Source: Siphonodentalium dalli
Taxonomy: Eukaryota > Mollusca > Scaphopoda > Gadilida > Siphonodentaliidae
Direction: 5' to 3'
Assembly (NCBI GenBank): GCA_032622095.1
Contig: CP136066.1
Span: 104,243,319 to 104,307,318 of the forward strand
DNA: 64,000 bases
Shown: one piece after another, positions 1 to 10,343 of the stretch
How positions within the stretch are numbered: the first letter of the stretch is position 1
Layout of the letters: the number at the start of each line of letters is the position of its first letter
The notes under the pieces: model-generated
The model's database searches: none
Told to the model about the DNA's origin: nothing
What the model saw: the letters and a program-made list of their open reading frames with translations, nothing else
Position numbers and translations under genes: made by a program

Positions 1-91
1 CGTTTTTCTAAATATTTTTTTTCTCTAAATACGTATTTCAGAAAAAACACATAATCTGCGAAATGTTATATTAACGAAATAACGGAGATGT

Positions 92-235
92 TTGTGGAAT
101 AAAACAGTTAGGAGAAAAAAAAGAGTTAATTTCATCGCACCCCACAAGTACGCTCTCGTGAGAGCGGACGAACGGACGGACGGACGGACGGACCCCGTTT
201 CTATAGTCCCCCAAAAATATTTTTTTCGGGGGACA
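92..235. repeat. Dispersed repeat with (GGAC)n and C5/G5 hairpin
   Basis: The block holds a GGAC tetranucleotide run at about 164-194 and a hairpin GTCCCCC...GGGGGAC at 206-234 around an A/T core. The same kind of GGACGG run next to a C5/G5 end occurs in the repeats at 31312 and 39441, so this is probably a fragment of a related dispersed family. No coding potential is claimed. Confidence 0.5.
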
Positions 236-512
236 ATTAACAATAAACACCGTCATTCTTATATATTAATTAAACGAAGTGACTCTCAATGGCGAAATCA
301 TTTTCGTCAGTTTATCGCAGATTGATGCGTCCCGAATCGAGTTGTATATATTTACAATTGAGCGTTGTTCAGACAATGTTTTCTATGGAGTGGTACTTTC
401 GATTTGCTTCAGATTTACGGTGATGTTAGTAGAATGCTGAATTCCTACAGTTGGCATAGCGCCTGGACACTATCTTATCAGTTTCACGTACCCGAATAAG
501 TACATAATATGT
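236..512 (+). repeat. Dispersed repeat family R375, copy 1
   Basis: It begins near 'GTCATTCTTATATATTAATT' and ends near 'AAGTACATAATATG'. It matches 17417-17785 (same orientation) and 22605-22962 (opposite orientation) almost base for base over the shared part. This copy lacks the first 100 or so bases present in the other two. No ORF and no clear terminal inverted repeats were seen, so the class (SINE-like or non-autonomous DNA element) is undecided. Confidence 0.7.
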
Positions 513-1267
513 CTTTAATATAACACATAATCATCAACATCCTCAACATATTTGAGCTAAACGAAAAGCAATTAATCTCAACGACAAGGCCATTTCAGGT
601 TTTCCATTCATGGAAATAACCTCTCCCATAAATAGACAAAATGTCTGCCGGACTATTTCAATCACGTGATTGATCACGTGCATAGATACCACAGGGAAAT
701 TACTTTGTTCACATGAACTAATTATTATGCATTTTGTCACTATTTATAGATATTTATTTATGTATATATTTATCAGCTGAAAGCCTCTGCGTTCTCACAT
801 ATTGCGCATTAAATAATAATGAGTCAATGCCATCGCATTTTAATCATGCATAGCCGTATATTGTAGCATTACGCACATATTTATGGGAGAAGTTATTTCC
901 ATGCGAAAGCAGAAATAGCCCAGCTGTTGAGATTGGAAAAGCAATATTAAAAAGCCCAGCGTTATACCATAGCCATGGCATAGCACGACGTCGATAGCGG
1001 CGGTGGACGTATCCTAGGAGAATGCTGTACAAAATCATCCACGTGTGTCCATCGTCTCACATATTTCGAACTCATGAGAGGATAGCCACCCTGATAGACC
1101 TTGAAGCTGTACACGGAGTAGAATGTACACGAATATCGGCGGCCTGCGGTAGTAATAACCAACACTCACTCCCTTCCAGAAAGCTGCCTTCTGGTGGCAG
1201 AATGCAGGATACTTGACATACACCACTCGAGCTGCCGACAATATAAGTCACGTGATGTTATCAAAGT
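513..1267. other. Unassigned DNA downstream of the globin gene
   Basis: AT-rich sequence with only short chance open frames. Nothing recognised beyond the globin 3' end that borders it. Confidence 0.4.
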
Positions 1268-1273
1268 TTTATT
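1268..1273 (-). promoter_or_regulatory. Polyadenylation signal AATAAA of the globin gene
   Basis: On the minus strand AATAAA lies about 40 bases beyond the globin stop codon (1314-1316). It fits a very short 3' UTR and supports 1314-1472 as the terminal exon. Confidence 0.6.
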
Positions 1274-1313
1274 GTGGTTGTCAAGGCAAGACGTAAGCAA
1301 CGTGTTCCGTATG

Positions 1314-1472
1314 TCACGAGATTATTCCGTTGTTGCTTTTATCGCCTTCAATTCCAGTTACCATTTCCTGGAGAATGAAGTCTATTGCTTTTATGTATAT
1401 GGTGCGCATATTTTCCGAAAAACGATCCTCCAGAGTTTGTTTTACTGATTTCATAAACGGCTCACGTATTTT
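1314..1472 (-). CDS. Globin, terminal exon (helices G-H)
   Basis: The exon encodes 52 residues beginning KIREPFMKSV and containing TLEDRFSENM and AIDFILQEM, the G and H helix pattern of neuroglobin-like invertebrate globins (seen directly; family assignment from knowledge of globins). The minus strand has a good acceptor, pyrimidine-rich then TTTGCAG, directly before AAA. The exon starts in phase 0, which matches the phase-0 end of the exon at 7181-7409 and the conserved G7.0 globin intron. The frame runs to TGA at 1314-1316, followed by AATAAA about 40 bases on. The product would be a haem protein binding oxygen or a similar ligand. The intron to the previous exon is about 5.7 kb, long for a globin and filled with repeats. 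Confidence 0.85.
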   Translation of the reverse strand, partial: KIREPFMKSVKQTLEDRFSENMRTIYIKAIDFILQEMVTGIEGDKSNNGIIS

Positions 1473-1935
1473 CTGCAAATATAGAAAAGAAAGACATAGA
1501 TGCAAAAGAAAACAGTAACATAATTGAGCTAAACATCAATCGTATGGCCAAGGCATCGCGGAAATCCACACAATCATACATCGGAAACAATCACAAATCA
1601 ACTGTTTCTTTGGACAAGTATGGTCGCTCTATATAATAGACGCCGATCGTTCAAATTTTGGATAGGCTGACAATAATTCAAAACGTGTTACTGGGATTAT
1701 GGTCCGATCTAATAACTTCCTGCACAGTATATACAACTTCAAGATAATGGTTAGTGTGATGTCAAATTGGACATGGTATCTTTAAGCTTAAATTTATTCT
1801 CGCTCTTATATCCAGGTCGGGTACCGGGGGATCTAGTAGACACACATCAACCCATTCGTGATGGGAGCTGCACTGATTGACCACTTGACCTTCAATTTGG
1901 CGATGGAGTCTCAATTGCATAAGGGTTAATATTAT

Positions 1936-2262
1936 CTAAGGAAACATCGCTGTGCATCGGTACAAAATCGATCGAATATTGGTCGAACTTGACCCTATAT
2001 TTGGACGATTTTTGTAAGGATTATTAAGAAGATTCTCCACCCAGTAGTGCTTACGAAGAATGTGTAGGTCCGAGCAGGAAAGTTGGTGAATGTAACAAGT
2101 CTCATTCCCTGTGATATTGGTTGATACCGTCTGACGTGGTTTGGTCACGGAATCTCTAGATGATACAAGATCATAAATGGAACGGAAGCCGGATAGAATA
2201 AAGCCCATCTCGACAGAGGGTTGACCATATCTCAAAAGAAGCACTTCGATTATCACGCCCAT
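1936..2262 (-). CDS. Unrecognised 108-codon ORF inside globin intron 2
   Basis: An ATG-initiated frame on the globin-coding strand (MGVIIEVLLLRYGQP... to ...YRCTAMFP). A possible splice acceptor (TTTATTTCTCAG) sits just upstream of the ATG. I recognise no domain. It could be a chance ORF, transposon debris or an alternative exon. No donor, poly(A) signal or related copy supports it. Confidence 0.2.
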   Translation of the reverse strand: MGVIIEVLLLRYGQPSVEMGFILSGFRSIYDLVSSRDSVTKPRQTVSTNITGNETCYIHQLSCSDLHILRKHYWVENLLNNPYKNRPNIGSSSTNIRSILYRCTAMFP

Positions 2263-2689
2263 GATAAGCTGAGAAATAAAGTATTAAGATGTCCGCATTC
2301 AGCCGCTTTTGGGTCTTCCTATATCAGAGCGTAACCGTATAGTGCACACGTTGTGCCCGAGGGCCCAACTGTGCTTCGGTGGTCATGTTAAGTATCGTAT
2401 TATCCTGTTATAAGCCGCCCACCGGACGCAAAGCTGAGACACAAGTTCTTAATATGTCTTCATTCATGAGCGTTTGGAGTTCCTTATCTGAAAGTGTACA
2501 ATATAGTGCATCACCCGCTATGTCTCTATGGTGACCGATGTGGTTCTGCGGACATGTTTTACGATGTCACGTACCGTATTAGTCTGATATGATCAATTCA
2601 GCAGGACCATGTTGAAAATACAGGATGCGTGGCGTGATTGTTATGGTGGCGCGCACGTGATGGATATATAGTGTTTTTGTTCATTGTAT

Positions 2690-2756
2690 ATTTTTGTCTT
2701 GTATATCATTTGTTGGCGAAGGCAATAAATCTATTGATTGATTTATTGATTGACTG
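2690..2756 (+). mobile_element. 3' tail of a LINE (non-LTR element)
   Basis: The sequence GCAATAAATCTATTGATTGA followed by further TTGAT-type units is a typical short tandem tail of CR1/L2/Jockey-like LINEs after a T-rich 3' UTR. The body upstream (about 2300-2690) has no recognisable coding sequence, so this is probably a short 5'-truncated insertion. Confidence 0.5.
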
Positions 2757-3277
2757 GGGTTCAAATCAACTACTCTTTCACATTGTTCAAAACCATTCAG
2801 TCACCAGCTTAAGATTGCAAGGCAACATAATGAGGTTTGTAACCATACTTCCACCACGGTCTCAATCGTCAATCAGATATAAGGAAAAAGGAATATCGTT
2901 TGCAACCCGCCTGGTTCCCATGCAAACTAATCTTTACTAACACATATGATTAATACGGATGATGCTATTTCCGACGCCGTCTCTTTACACATTATTGCTG
3001 GAATTCAGATTAGATATTCTTCGGGCTGTTACGAACATGGAGCAATCACAAAGTAACGAAACCCACACATCAATTAGCTGAGAAAGTGGCCCACAGCATG
3101 GCGAAATACCATCCCATCCACCGCGGCAAATTAAAGGCCCGTTCACCTAATTTCTTATCCTCAAGGTGAACCTAGTAACGCATCGCTTTTGAGAAATTCC
3201 GTCGACCACAACAATACTTCAAGGATTATATATAAAACAATCCATAATCGGGGTTAACGATTAGTTATATAATACAA

Positions 3278-4190
3278 AAGTCAACACAAATGAACCTGGT
3301 CTCACTTGCCGATGATACAACGGTGTATAATTCGGGCGTCGATGTTAAGAAATTAGAGCGCGACGTCAATTTTAAACTACATAAACTATTCCAGTGCTAT
3401 TATGCGAACCGTCTAATACAAACAAAACACGATATATTGTATTTGACTTATACCGAAAAGTACACCAATTAATGTGTCAATCAACAATATACCAATATAG
3501 CGCGAGTAGGCGAGGACTCTAGCGAAATGACCGATAGATGTTTGGGCATATGGATGCAAATCTCAGTTATAATGCTCATATTTCCAAACTCCATAATAGC
3601 CTATCCAAAATTTGCATTTAATACGGCAAAGAAATTGCTTAGCTCTTAGAACTCTGTGGTACACTCTTGTTCAAAGTCGTTCACAATATGGCATTGAATT
3701 ATGGGGCCACAGCAAACATGTTCATAAACTCTTTCTGCTTCAGCAGACAATTATAATTATCAACAATAAGCGCCATATATAATTTACCCACATTTAGCCA
3801 AAATTAAATTTTAAAAGTTAGATATCTAATTAAATTTTAAAAGTTAGTGATCTGTATGAACTGTATGAACTGTATGAACGCAATTTTACACTTTTATGTT
3901 AGAATGGAGGAACGGTGGTCTCCCAACTTCCTTTATTGCATATTTTAAAATAAATACGGCCAACACCTGCCAAAGCCAAAATGGTCTCTTTAAATTCTCG
4001 AAATCACATATAAGGTTCCTCAATTCATTCCCGACATTTATATTCTCCGCTAATTGTAACCTACAGAAAAAACTTCCATCTTAACTGATATTAACACGTT
4101 TAAACGGGGATCTATCAGTAAATGCGTCGGTTCCTACCTCACAGATGTTACTTGTAATAACCCATACTGCTCAGAATCAGTACGTTCATG
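3278..4190 (+). pseudogene. Decayed non-LTR reverse transcriptase fragment
   Basis: The frame at 3290-3472 reads LADDTTVY (RT motif C, ADD box) followed by DVKKLERDVNFKL..., the usual helix after that motif in Jockey/CR1-like RTs. About 200 bases on, in another frame (3672 onward), is QSRSQYGIELWGHSKHVHKL, a standard RT thumb block; between them LGIW/SYNAHISKLHNSL pieces can be read. Near 4150 a CNNPYCSES stretch recalls the C-terminal cysteines of such proteins. Several frameshifts and stops break the frame, so it is dead. The RT fingers (motifs A and B) upstream of 3278 are not recognisable. Confidence 0.75.
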
Positions 4191-4814
4191 ATGTACTCTT
4201 AATTCTCAACTTCATGATTATAGTATTCGTTTTGAATTTGATGTTGACGTTTTGCCATCTAGCATATATGTGAGACGCTCCTTCGTATGCATCTTACACA
4301 TGCAGTCGAGCTGACAAACTACATTGTTCTAACTGGATCTCATCTCACTTGTTTCGCGGGTTATCCTGAAAACGAGGAAACCGTAATAATTTATGTATGT
4401 ATAAGAAGTCCGGGAGACCTGCAAATGCCACACTCCCTCGGATCCGATATAGATGCATATATAAATGTTTTGACATTTGATGTACACTAACACAAACATC
4501 TCATCTTTGTCAGTACTGGAGATGATCCAAAATATATGATGGGGTGGGCAGGAAGACAGTCAATAACGGCAGGCAAAGTGCACCCATTTGAGAGTCAGCG
4601 TGGTGTAGTTTTCTATATCTCGCCGACCCTCAACTGGGAATATAATTGATCTTGGATCTTATACACTGTAAAAATCCATTTTAGTTACAATCGTGCGTGT
4701 ATTCCTGTATTCGTGTACATGTATAATGGATGCACTTTTGCAAATAATCATCATCATCTTTCTCCCAAGGTACTCGCAGTGGGTTAGTGTGAAACATATA
4801 AGTCTGTAAAGACA
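4191..4814. other. Unassigned DNA in globin intron 2
   Basis: AT-rich, may hold further LINE 3' debris. A 67-codon frame at 4287-4490 resembles nothing I know. Confidence 0.3.
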
Positions 4815-5113
4815 TTCAACACTAAGAAAAACATGGAGAACTAGATTTTTTTAAAATTTATTATTGCTCGTTCTCCAATAACAAATTTCGCGCCTTGAAA
4901 CAATTTTTTATGTAACATAACTATCATAGTGATCTGTCAACAAAAATCGCTAATCGTGTAGTGAGTTTCAACTATTTTCAACTATTTTAGTGTGAATATG
5001 ATTTTCAGAATATTTTTCAAATGCTTTGACCTTTTTGAATTCCGACTAAATCCTGAAAAGTTACCCATAATTCTGCTCTGGTCAAGGAGTCTATTTCTTA
5101 GGGCATTGCTGTA
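4815..5113 (+). repeat. Dispersed repeat ending in a TA-element fragment
   Basis: The left part ('AACATGGAGAAC', 'AAATCGCTAAT', 'TTTTCAGAATATTTT') resembles 58750-59040. The right part (5036-5113) is the right end of the TA-flanked family described at 23417, ending GGGCATTGCTGTA. It is a composite or longer member of that family. No coding sequence. Confidence 0.5.
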
Positions 5114-6059
5114 TTTCAAACACTCAATAACTAGCAATTAGAATACCAGGCATGCTTGCATCGCTCTGAAGCTTGCGCTGTGTTCCGTTCGCTTGTATTG
5201 CAATAACACATTAACAGAGAACTGATTAGCACCGCATATCAAAAGGATATAAATGAGTTTTCTCGTATTATGTCAAATATAAAAAAGCCACCAAACCGAT
5301 TTCATCTTGATAAAGAGTGCATAACGTAGTGACTGGTAGCCCATCAAAGCTATTTGCCATTTCAGCGTGAACTGAAAATCCTCGAACGCCTCATTTCAGG
5401 ATACACTTAGCTAATTATGTGAAGGGCGATAAATCAGTCACACCCTGACGTTAACTGGACACGTTATCAATTGTGACTCACAGCATATGTGCGGAACTTG
5501 TCTACAGTCACGTAGCACCTGTCACATCATTCTACAAGTTCACTTGGTCGTCCCTCGAAGCTGAGGCATTCACCACATAGAAACCACATCAATCCTTGGG
5601 AACGGACTTTTTCCGCGGTACAAATAAAACTTAAGTATAGAGGATAGTTTCAGTCGCCATGCTATTTCATGACGTCCGCCTCAGACAGCCGCACGTAGAT
5701 CATGCGATGATATAAGCCACATGTAGATACACAAACGTCTGGGATGCAACTTACAAACACAATGAGATACTCGAATCAACGTACATTTAACATCTTATCG
5801 TGGATTACAAACCCCTGTTTATCGGAAATCAAACCAGTTTTGCCATGGACTACACGTGGGCAGATGTACGCCATCAAAGTGCGCTAAATTATTATCGAGT
5901 GTGCAGCAATGTTATCGAAATGATAGGTGTATAATGAAATTGACAATTTTATTGTTCATCTGAACCGTCAAAGTATATGAACATAATTTGGAAGAGGCAT
6001 ACATGTGTAATATAACACTTACATGACTGGAGTATCCTGAAATTTTGCGAAAACCCTGT
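5114..6059. other. Unassigned DNA in globin intron 2
   Basis: No exon, repeat copy or RNA gene recognised. Confidence 0.3.
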
Positions 6060-6290
6060 GCCAATGCATTCTCTTATACATGTATATGCGATTCGCCTAT
6101 AGGGCGTCTGGCATACATATAAGAGAATGCACTGGCCTAACAATATTTACCTTGCCCTTTTAAGCCATGCATTTTCTTATATATGTGAAGCTCCCTATGG
6201 GAGACTCGCACATCATGCATAAGAGCATACACTGGCATATGTTTTAATGCTGCACCAGCGCATCTCCATTCATCAAAGGGATAAATACAC
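6060..6290. repeat. Two consecutive long hairpins plus GCTGCACCAGC block
   Basis: Hairpin 1 (6060-6136) pairs GCCAATGCATTCTCTTATAC with its near complement ending CACTGGC. Hairpin 2 (6164-6236) pairs GCCATGCATTTTCTTATATA with a similar right arm also ending CACTGGC. The hairpins resemble one another. They are followed by TTAATGCTGCACCAGC at about 6246, a block repeated at 16199-16245 after the 383 bp satellite. This looks like the end of a structured non-autonomous element. Confidence 0.55.
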
Positions 6291-7180
6291 ATGTGCATTA
6301 TTTATGTAAAAAATCGTCAGTTTCGAGCTGTTTTTAGTCTTTCGCCCAGAAATGAAGTGAACACTCCGTATATTTACCATATAAGAAATAGGCTAATAGA
6401 AACAGTTATCCATAGAAAATGAGGAAGCCTACACAACATGCGTGTCTCCAGATATAAAGACAACGGAAAACACTCCGGCCAAATTATGTAAGGCATGCAC
6501 AGTCGACTGGATTCGTGGGCTACTGTCAGATACGTTGCATTAAGTGTGTATAGTTGTATTACGTCTGACACAGACAAAAACTGTGACAGTCGTGATGTTT
6601 TGCATTCCATTTGATCTTAGAATCTTCCTAGTGGGCGCAGCATAGGCCATGGGTGTCAGACCGAGCGATGACGCACATAGTGTCAAATTTCGGCAAACCA
6701 TCTATTCAACGAATTGGCCTATAATAACACAATGCAACGAATGTATAGGACACAACTATCAATTTAAGTATTTGGGTGATTTATATATAAGGATGCAAAT
6801 ATAATTCGCCGTGATTTACAGAATTTGTAGTAACCTGTCCAAATTCCATACAAGGGACTGTTTTTGCAATGGTATAAATAACGACACACACCTTCTCGAA
6901 CGAAAAGGTTTATCTTCATTTATATCCACTTGCACTTTAGCATTTATACATGTTTTCTGCTAAAACATGTCACACAATACAACAGTCACATAGGTACGAA
7001 GAGTTGTGAAGTCATGCAAATCAGCGGCCTCAAATCATTTGAATGTCGGGTTCTGAGAAACTAACATTTCTACGAGGACGAAGAACAAATAGTCATCTAT
7101 GCGCCAGCTCAAACACTCTTTGCTTAATTTTATGTATGAGTATCATAAACATCATAACATAGCTTGAATTGTTAACTTAC
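6291..7180. other. Unassigned DNA, globin intron 2
   Basis: Follows the middle globin exon on the minus strand. No further exon or repeat family recognised. Confidence 0.35.
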
Positions 7181-7409
7181 TTGAAAGAAACACTTGTTGA
7201 AACCAGAAAACGCCCGATGTGAAGCTCCAGTTTTATGTATCAGGTTCACCACGTAGGCGTAATCATCAAAATGCATTATGGCATCGTCCAGTGTAGTCAT
7301 GACAAACATGGCGTGTCCTTCTAACATTTCATTTTCTCGCAGGTCCGCTTCTGAGACGTTTTTGGAAAACGTAAATAGATTCAACAAATCATCGTTGGTC
7401 CTGAACAAT
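7181..7409 (-). CDS. Globin, middle exon (helices B-G)
   Basis: 229 bases encoding 76 full residues after one split codon. It contains LFRTNDDLLNLF (end of B helix to CD1 Phe), the distal histidine E7 in EGHAMFVM (residue 32 of the exon) and the proximal histidine F8 in GASHRAF (residue 64). The E7-F8 spacing of 32 is that of neuroglobin rather than myoglobin. The acceptor TTCTATTTCAG and donor CAA|GTAAGT are strong on the minus strand. The exon starts between bases 2 and 3 of a codon and ends in phase 0, exactly the B12.2 and G7.0 introns conserved in animal globins. It joins 1314-1472. The first exon (A helix and most of B) should lie above 7409 but was not found; a gypsy element starts only 500 bases upstream. 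Confidence 0.92.
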
Positions 7410-7888
7410 CTGAAATAGAATCGTACAATGACTGAATGCACACGTATGGTATATGGCTAAACGTTTATGATTATATATATGCAAACATATATATTCGAGA
7501 TTTCTTCGTTGAATACTTCGCGCCCAAATTATGTGAACTGAAATCTGGTCTTGTTCTATATTCCGTCAGTTCGATGTTTTCAGGAAATGGGTGGATGTAG
7601 TCTGGCTGTGTTTGAACAAGTATGCAGCGCGGTGGTGGTTGGACACACTATAGTCACATTAAATAAATCACCTGCATTCATTTCGCATATTTACAAAACT
7701 ACGCTAATTAATTCAATAAAATCAACCGAACTAATTATTATTTCTAGTTACGAAATCTGTCCTCATTAATTGAACCAAGTTTATATTTTGATCCAGTGAG
7801 ACCAGTTCGTGTTATCGTATGTTTCATTGGGGTAACTGGATAACGTTTCTGGTGAATGAGCTCTCTTAGGTTAGGTTGTAGGATAATC
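7410..7888. other. Unassigned DNA between globin exon and gypsy element
   Basis: On the minus strand this is the start of the region that should contain globin intron 1. I looked for an A/B-helix exon and saw none. Confidence 0.35.
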
Positions 7889-7910
7889 CAACATATCCTG
7901 GCGCAAATAC
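7889..7910 (+). repeat. 22-base end of the 7-bp-TSD element family
   Basis: CAACATATCCTGGCGCAAAT matches the left terminus of the family at 26626, 40943, 55869 and 56966. It is cut off abruptly by gypsy reverse transcriptase sequence, so a chimeric junction lies at about 7909. Confidence 0.6.
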
Positions 7911-9027
7911 ATTTGAGCGAATGATGGAGATGGTGTTGGCTGGGTTGCAGTGGCACACCTGTGTCCTCTATATAGATGACGTATTGGTATTTTCAAAGAA
8001 TTTTGAAGAGCATTGTTCAAGGTTGGATGAGGTGTTGGAAAGGATTAGTGATGCAGGTCTTAAAGTGTCGCCCAAGAAATGCCACCTTTTCCAAGACAAA
8101 TGCCATTTTCTTGGGCACATAGTGTCGGAGAAAGGAGTAGAGCCGGACCAAGCAAAGGTGAAGGATGTACGGAGTTTCTTAGGGACGTGTTCCTATTATA
8201 GGAAGTTCATAAAGAACTTCGCCAAAATCGCCAAGCCACTTCACAAGTTGACGGAGAAGAAAAACCCATTTGTGTGGTCCGACGAATGCCAAGATGCATT
8301 CATGAAATTGAAAGAAGCATTAATGAAAGATCCTGTCCTGAAATATCCGGATTTTCAGAAGTCCTTTATCCTGGACACGGATGCGAGTCATAATAGTTTG
8401 GGGGCCGTGTTGACGCAGAAATTTTATGATGGGGAGCATGCCATAGCCTACTTTAGTAGAACGCTATCAAAACCAGAACGCAATTACTGCATCACACGGA
8501 AGGAATTGCTGGCAGTAGTTGAATCAGTTAAACACTTCCATACATACCTGTTCAACACCAAGTTCCTTGTGAGAAGTGATCACGGAGCACTGACCTGGCT
8601 CCATCGATTTAAGAACCAAGCAGGCCAACTTCCTCGATGGATAAACTTATTGGAAATGTATGACTTTAAGATCGAGCATAGACCAGGAAGGCTTCATAAT
8701 AATGCAGATGGGCTATCGAGGAGACCGTGTGAAGAATGTGACCACTGCGATAGACAACAGGCTAAGGTAGATTTAGAGAAAGAACCTCCATGTGATCTGT
8801 CAGATGTAGCAGCAATGACTGTGGCTGAAGTTAAGACGATGGAACCGAGTACAACTGAGACGAATGATGAACCAGTGAGCTTACAATGGATTATCCCGAG
8901 AAGTAAAACAGAAATCCGAGAAGCCCAACGAAAGGACAAGGATATCAGCAGCATCATCATCAAATTTTTAGAGGAATCCCAGGAAAAGCCTCGATGGAGC
9001 ACCTATCTGAGTACTCCAGTAAAGTGA
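7909..9027 (+). pseudogene. pol: Gypsy pol, part 1: partial RT and RNase H
   Basis: The open frame begins in RT at TFERMMEMVLAGLQW, then has the catalytic YIDDVLVFS box, FLGHIVS and the KFIKNFAKIAKPLHKL thumb. The connection region (FVWSDECQDAF, near residues 120-130) is followed by RNase H with acidic residues in LDTDAS, KELLAVV and RSDHGAL. The frame ends at 9025-9027 shortly after RNase H. The next part of pol continues in another frame overlapping this end. A one-base loss near 8995-8999 is the simplest explanation, so the copy is defective. The upstream RT fingers are absent through truncation. Confidence 0.92.
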
Positions 9028-10268
9028 AAACGTATTGGGCTCAGTGGGACAGATTACATATGAAAGAGGAACTCCTTTACAGGAAGTGGATAAACCCAGA
9101 TACTGATTTGGAGGTTTGGCAGTTGGTGCTACCTGGGTGCTGGCAAAAGGAAGCCCTCAAGATGCTTCATAGCAGCCCTGGCGGCGGTCATATGGGAGTG
9201 AATTGGCTAATAGACCAAGTGAGAGCTCGGTTCTATTGGACCGGGTACTATACATCAGCCTACATCTTCGTGCAACAATGTCCAGAATGTCAGAAACAGA
9301 GACCTTCACCTAAGAAGACAGGGCTCATGCAACAATACTTGGTGGGAGCTCCACTGGAAAGAGTAGGAATAGATATAACTGGGCCATTGCCAAAGTCACA
9401 TGATGGGAACCGATATATCTTGGTTGTGGTCGACTACTTCATCCGTTGGGTGGAAGCTTTCCCTATGCCAAACCAAGAGGCTGAAACAGTTGTAGGTGTC
9501 TTGGCAAGAGAGTATATAACACAATGGGGAGTCCCACTTCAGATTCATACGGACCAAGGTCGACAGTTCGAGAGTAAACTGTTTCAGTCTCTGTGTGAAA
9601 CTTTTAGTATAGATAAGACCAGGACGACTGCCTTTCATCCACAGAGTGACGGTTTAGCAGAGAGAATGATGAGATCGATAAAGGAGATGCTGCGTAAACA
9701 CATCGAAAGGTCACAGAAAAACTGGGATGATTGGCTGCCTATGATGATGTGGGCATACCGATCAACTGTTCACGACAGCACAGGTTTCTCACCGAGTCTA
9801 ATGATGCTTGGTCGCGAAATGAACCTTCCTATTGATTGCATGTACTCTTACCTTGAGCGTGAACGAGAAAGCGGAGAGTCTGAGAAAATAGCGAGATATG
9901 TTGGGGACCTGTTGGAAAAGTTTCTGAAAGTACATGAGGTAGCGAGGGCGAGAACGAAAGCCGCAAGTAATAGGCAGAAGAGAAATTACGATGTTAAAGT
10001 GCGAAAGACAGAGGAAATGAATGTGGGGGATGCAGTGCTGCTGCGAGTCACAAGTGTGGGTAAATGCTTGTCCAGGAAGCTAGTTCCAAAATTTGAGGGC
10101 CCTTATATCGTGACCGACAGATTGTCAACTGTTTTAGTTCGTATAAAGAGAGGTCCAAAGAAATTATCCAAAGTGGTTCACATAGACCGTCTCAAGCCCT
10201 ACTCTGGCAAAGTCAAGAGATGGTTCGTACCTGCGGGCGTGACCACGAGAAGTAAGGATCGAGATTAA
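8994..10268 (+). CDS. Gypsy pol, part 2: integrase
   Basis: A frame of 424 codons. It has the HHCC zinc-binding domain (HSSPGGGH ... CPECQKQ, residues about 60-100), the DD35E core (GIDITGPL, HTDQGRQFE, GLAERMMRSI) and a C-terminal GPY/F-type module (EGPYIVTDRL, VHIDRLKPYSG). Integrase inserts the reverse-transcribed element into the genome. The ATG is probably not a real start; this is the 3' part of pol separated by a frameshift. The catalytic residues are intact, so the break is recent relative to the LINE remnants in this window. Confidence 0.93.
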   Translation: MEHLSEYSSKVKTYWAQWDRLHMKEELLYRKWINPDTDLEVWQLVLPGCWQKEALKMLHSSPGGGHMGVNWLIDQVRARFYWTGYYTSAYIFVQQCPECQKQRPSPKKTGLMQQYLVGAPLERVGIDITGPLPKSHDGNRYILVVVDYFIRWVEAFPMPNQEAETVVGVLAREYITQWGVPLQIHTDQGRQFESKLFQSLCETFSIDKTRTTAFHPQSDGLAERMMRSIKEMLRKHIERSQKNWDDWLPMMMWAYRSTVHDSTGFSPSLMMLGREMNLPIDCMYSYLERERESGESEKIARYVGDLLEKFLKVHEVARARTKAASNRQKRNYDVKVRKTEEMNVGDAVLLRVTSVGKCLSRKLVPKFEGPYIVTDRLSTVLVRIKRGPKKLSKVVHIDRLKPYSGKVKRWFVPAGVTTRSKDRD

Positions 10269-10343
10269 AGATAAAAATATGTAAACCTCCGAGAATGGTA
10301 GACTATGTCCATTACTTAGTGTCCTCTATTTCTGTCACTTCAG

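Noticed and set aside
2757-2772. GGGTTCAAATCAAC resembling a tRNA B box
   Set aside because: No A box at the right distance, no cloverleaf and no terminator. It lies just after a LINE tail.
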